From: DSWT01 sp034433375
Lineage (GTDB): Bacteria; Chloroflexota; Anaerolineae; B4-G1; SLSP01
Direction of reading: 5' to 3'
NCBI GenBank assembly: GCA_034433375.1
Contig: DAOUAQ010000172.1
Coordinates: 1-6,153, forward strand
DNA: 6,153 nt
This document shows, in pieces, positions 4,649 to 6,153 of this stretch. Below the pieces are notes generated by a model. The model did not search any database. It worked only from the letters and a program-made list of their open reading frames with translations, and was not told where the DNA came from. The translations under genes were made by a program, and so were the position numbers. Each line of letters starts with the position of its first letter. The first letter of the stretch is position 1.

Positions 4649-6153
4649 ATGACTAACATCGTACTTACCGGCTTTATGGGAACGGGCAAAACCACCGTCG
4701 GGCGTGAAGCGGCGCGACGGTTGGGGCGCGCGTTTGTGGATATGGACGACGTCATCGCGGCGCGGGCGGGCAAGCCGATTCCGCGTATCTTCGCGGAGGA
4801 TGGCGAGGCGGCGTTCCGCGCGCTAGAGGCGGCGGTGTGCGCCGAGTTGAGCGCGCAGGACGGGCTGGTGATTGCGACGGGCGGTGGCGCGCTGGTGAAC
4901 CCGGCGAATCGCGTCACGATGCAGCGCAGCGGCGTCGTAGTCTGTCTGGATGCGAGTCCTGACGAAATTTTGCGGCGCGTGGGGGGCAACGCCGATCGGC
5001 CTTTGCTCAATGTGCCGGATCCGGCGGCGCGCGTCGCTGAACTGCTGGCGGCCCGCCGCGAGGCCTACGGCGCTATTCCCTGGCATATCGAAACGAGCGA
5101 GCGCGAGGTGGATGAGGTGGTCGCGCGGGTGTTGGCGCTGGCGGAGATGATCACGCTGCCGGTGCGGTCTCCCGGCGGTGAGTACCCCATCCACATCGGG
5201 CGTGGAGTGCTGGCGTACCTGGGCGGTGCGCTGCGGGCGGCGGGTGTGCGAGAAAGAACGGCGGTGGCGATTGTCACCAATACTGTCGTTGGCCCACTGT
5301 ACGCGGGGCGGGTGGAGGCGACGTTGCGCGAGGCCGGCTACCGGCCCTTCGTCTGCACAATTCCCGATGGGGAGCAGCACAAGACGTTGGACACGGTGCG
5401 CGCACTGTACGACCAGTTCCTCGCGGGGCAGCTTGACCGCAGCGGGGTGGTGCTCGCGCTCGGCGGCGGCGTAACAGGCGATATCGCCGGCTTCGCGGCG
5501 GCGACATTTATGCGCGGCGTGCGTTTCGCGCAGGTTCCCACCTCGCTGTTGGCGATGACGGATGCCAGCGTGGGCGGCAAGACGGGCGTGGATCTGCCGC
5601 AGGGCAAGAATCTCGTCGGCGCGTTCAAGCAGCCGGAGCTGGTGCTCATCGACCTGGACGCGCTCGACACGCTGCCCGAAGCCGAGTTCCGTTCCGGGAT
5701 GGCGGAGTTGTTGAAGCATGGGGTGATTGGGGCGGCGGAGTTATTTGAAAAGAAGCAAGAGGCAAGAGGCAAGAAGCAAGGGGCAAGGAGCAAGGGGCAA
5801 GAGGTAAGAGGCAAGGGGCAAGAGGCAAGAGGCAAGAATCCTGCATCCTGCATCTTGCATCCTGTATCTTGCATCCTGCATCCCGCCTCTTTAGCGCGGT
5901 CGTTGCAGGTGAAGATCGAGATTGTGGAGGAAGACCCATTCGAGCGGGGGCGGCGGGCGGTGTTGAATTTGGGGCATACGACGGCGCACGGGTTGGAGCA
6001 GGTGAGCGATTTCACGCTGCGCCACGGGGACGCGGTGAGCATCGGGATGGTCGTGGCGGCGCGGATCGCGGCGGCGTTGGGGCGCGCGGAGCCGGGACTG
6101 GCGGCGCGCATCGCGGACGTGCTGGCGGCGTGGGGATTGCCGGTGACGTGCCC
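4649..6153 (+). CDS. aroKB: Fused shikimate kinase / 3-dehydroquinate synthase (AroKB), partial at 3' end
   Basis: The open frame runs off the window (501 codons seen). Residues 1-165 are shikimate kinase: Walker A GFMGTGKTT (8-16), D31-M-D33 and R57 for shikimate, GGG (78-80), the lid NADRPLL (114-120) and R136. Residues from about 168 are 3-dehydroquinate synthase: GEQHK (241-245), GGGVTGDIAGF (272-282), D305, K311, K320 and N321. The metal ligands E353, H443 and H459 are present, as are K356, K422, R436, N440 and H447. The fusion performs two non-consecutive shikimate-pathway steps and is known in some bacteria, including Chloroflexota. Between ELFE (364-367) and ARSLQVK, where relatives usually have some 20-30 residues, there are about 48 residues encoded by a 7-bp tandem repeat. 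The frame stays open and all catalytic residues flank the insert. GAGG at 4637-4640 precedes the ATG by eight bases. Whether the enzyme is active is unproven. Confidence 0.93.
   Translation, partial: MTNIVLTGFMGTGKTTVGREAARRLGRAFVDMDDVIAARAGKPIPRIFAEDGEAAFRALEAAVCAELSAQDGLVIATGGGALVNPANRVTMQRSGVVVCLDASPDEILRRVGGNADRPLLNVPDPAARVAELLAARREAYGAIPWHIETSEREVDEVVARVLALAEMITLPVRSPGGEYPIHIGRGVLAYLGGALRAAGVRERTAVAIVTNTVVGPLYAGRVEATLREAGYRPFVCTIPDGEQHKTLDTVRALYDQFLAGQLDRSGVVLALGGGVTGDIAGFAAATFMRGVRFAQVPTSLLAMTDASVGGKTGVDLPQGKNLVGAFKQPELVLIDLDALDTLPEAEFRSGMAELLKHGVIGAAELFEKKQEARGKKQGARSKGQEVRGKGQEARGKNPASCILHPVSCILHPASLARSLQVKIEIVEEDPFERGRRAVLNLGHTTAHGLEQVSDFTLRHGDAVSIGMVVAARIAAALGRAEPGLAARIADVLAAWGLPVTC
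5750..5889 (+). repeat. Composite array of 20 heptanucleotide units inside aroB
   Basis: The array has twenty consecutive 7-bp units with no break in register. Twelve are AAGRRGC-type (5750-5833, one ending in T). One is a hybrid, AAGAATC (5834-5840). Six are YTGYATC (5841-5882), and the last is CCGCCTC (5883-5889). Because 7 and 3 share no factor, the translation repeats every 21 bases: KKQEARG, KKQGARS, KGQEVRG, KGQEARG, then KNPASCI, LHPVSCI, LHPASL. The first half is basic and hydrophilic; the second is hydrophobic with Cys and His. GCCTCTT at 5885-5891 is the reverse complement of the AAGAGGC unit, so the two ends of the element are roughly inverted. Such heptad runs are normally intergenic. 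Confidence 0.93.

Noticed and set aside
5750..5889. CRISPR-like appearance of the repeat run
   Set aside because: The units are 7 bp, directly adjacent and without spacers, and no cas genes are present.
5338..6111. Long minus-strand open frames through the heptad array, with leucine-rich LPLASC repeats
   Set aside because: The 7-bp units contain almost no stop codons in any frame, so frames stay open on both strands. The flanking translation is meaningless, while the plus strand encodes clear AroB.

Overview
The window is a GC-rich bacterial chromosomal segment with every supported gene on the + strand. The fused shikimate kinase/3-dehydroquinate synthase (AroKB), the GC-rich host genes and the intergenic-type repeats found in two of them suggest a Chloroflexota-like organism. 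That assignment is inference from gene content; there is no rRNA or other marker gene here to confirm it.

Layout. (1) 58-312: a small eight-cysteine YkgJ-type protein, with a perfect TATAAT so close to its start codon that a leaderless mRNA is likely. (2) 350-1000: a type II toxin-antitoxin module in the order higB (RelE-like toxin), higA (XRE antitoxin), with its own promoter. (3) 1000-1914: a two-domain GNAT acetyltransferase whose start overlaps the higA stop. (4) 1911-2742: a second toxin-antitoxin module, an AbrB-hairpin-like antitoxin followed by a PIN-domain (VapC-like) toxin. It has a good promoter with a palindrome over the -10. (5) 2744-6153: a shikimate-pathway block consisting of aroC (chorismate synthase), a flavodoxin-fold NAD(P)H oxidoreductase, and aroKB, which runs off the end of the window.

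The toxin-antitoxin genes are visibly more AT-rich than their neighbours and look like acquired cassettes set between host genes. Each cassette ends flush against the next host gene: higA/GNAT overlap, and one base separates vapC from aroC. Promoters serving the cassettes may therefore also drive the genes behind them, including aroC. AroK and AroB supply early and middle steps of aromatic amino acid synthesis and AroC the last common step. The oxidoreductase between them could help keep flavin reduced for AroC, which is inference.

The most unusual signals are two repeat elements that have become coding sequence. A 31-bp-arm hairpin (3959-4028) supplies exactly the last 16 codons and the stop codon of aroC. 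A run of 20 consecutive 7-bp units (5750-5889) sits inside the aroB part of aroKB, is read through without a stop, and lies between intact catalytic residues. I found no CRISPR array, RNA gene, transposase or novel defence operon. The main oddity is repeat-derived protein sequence in core enzymes, together with the interleaving of two toxin-antitoxin modules with housekeeping genes.
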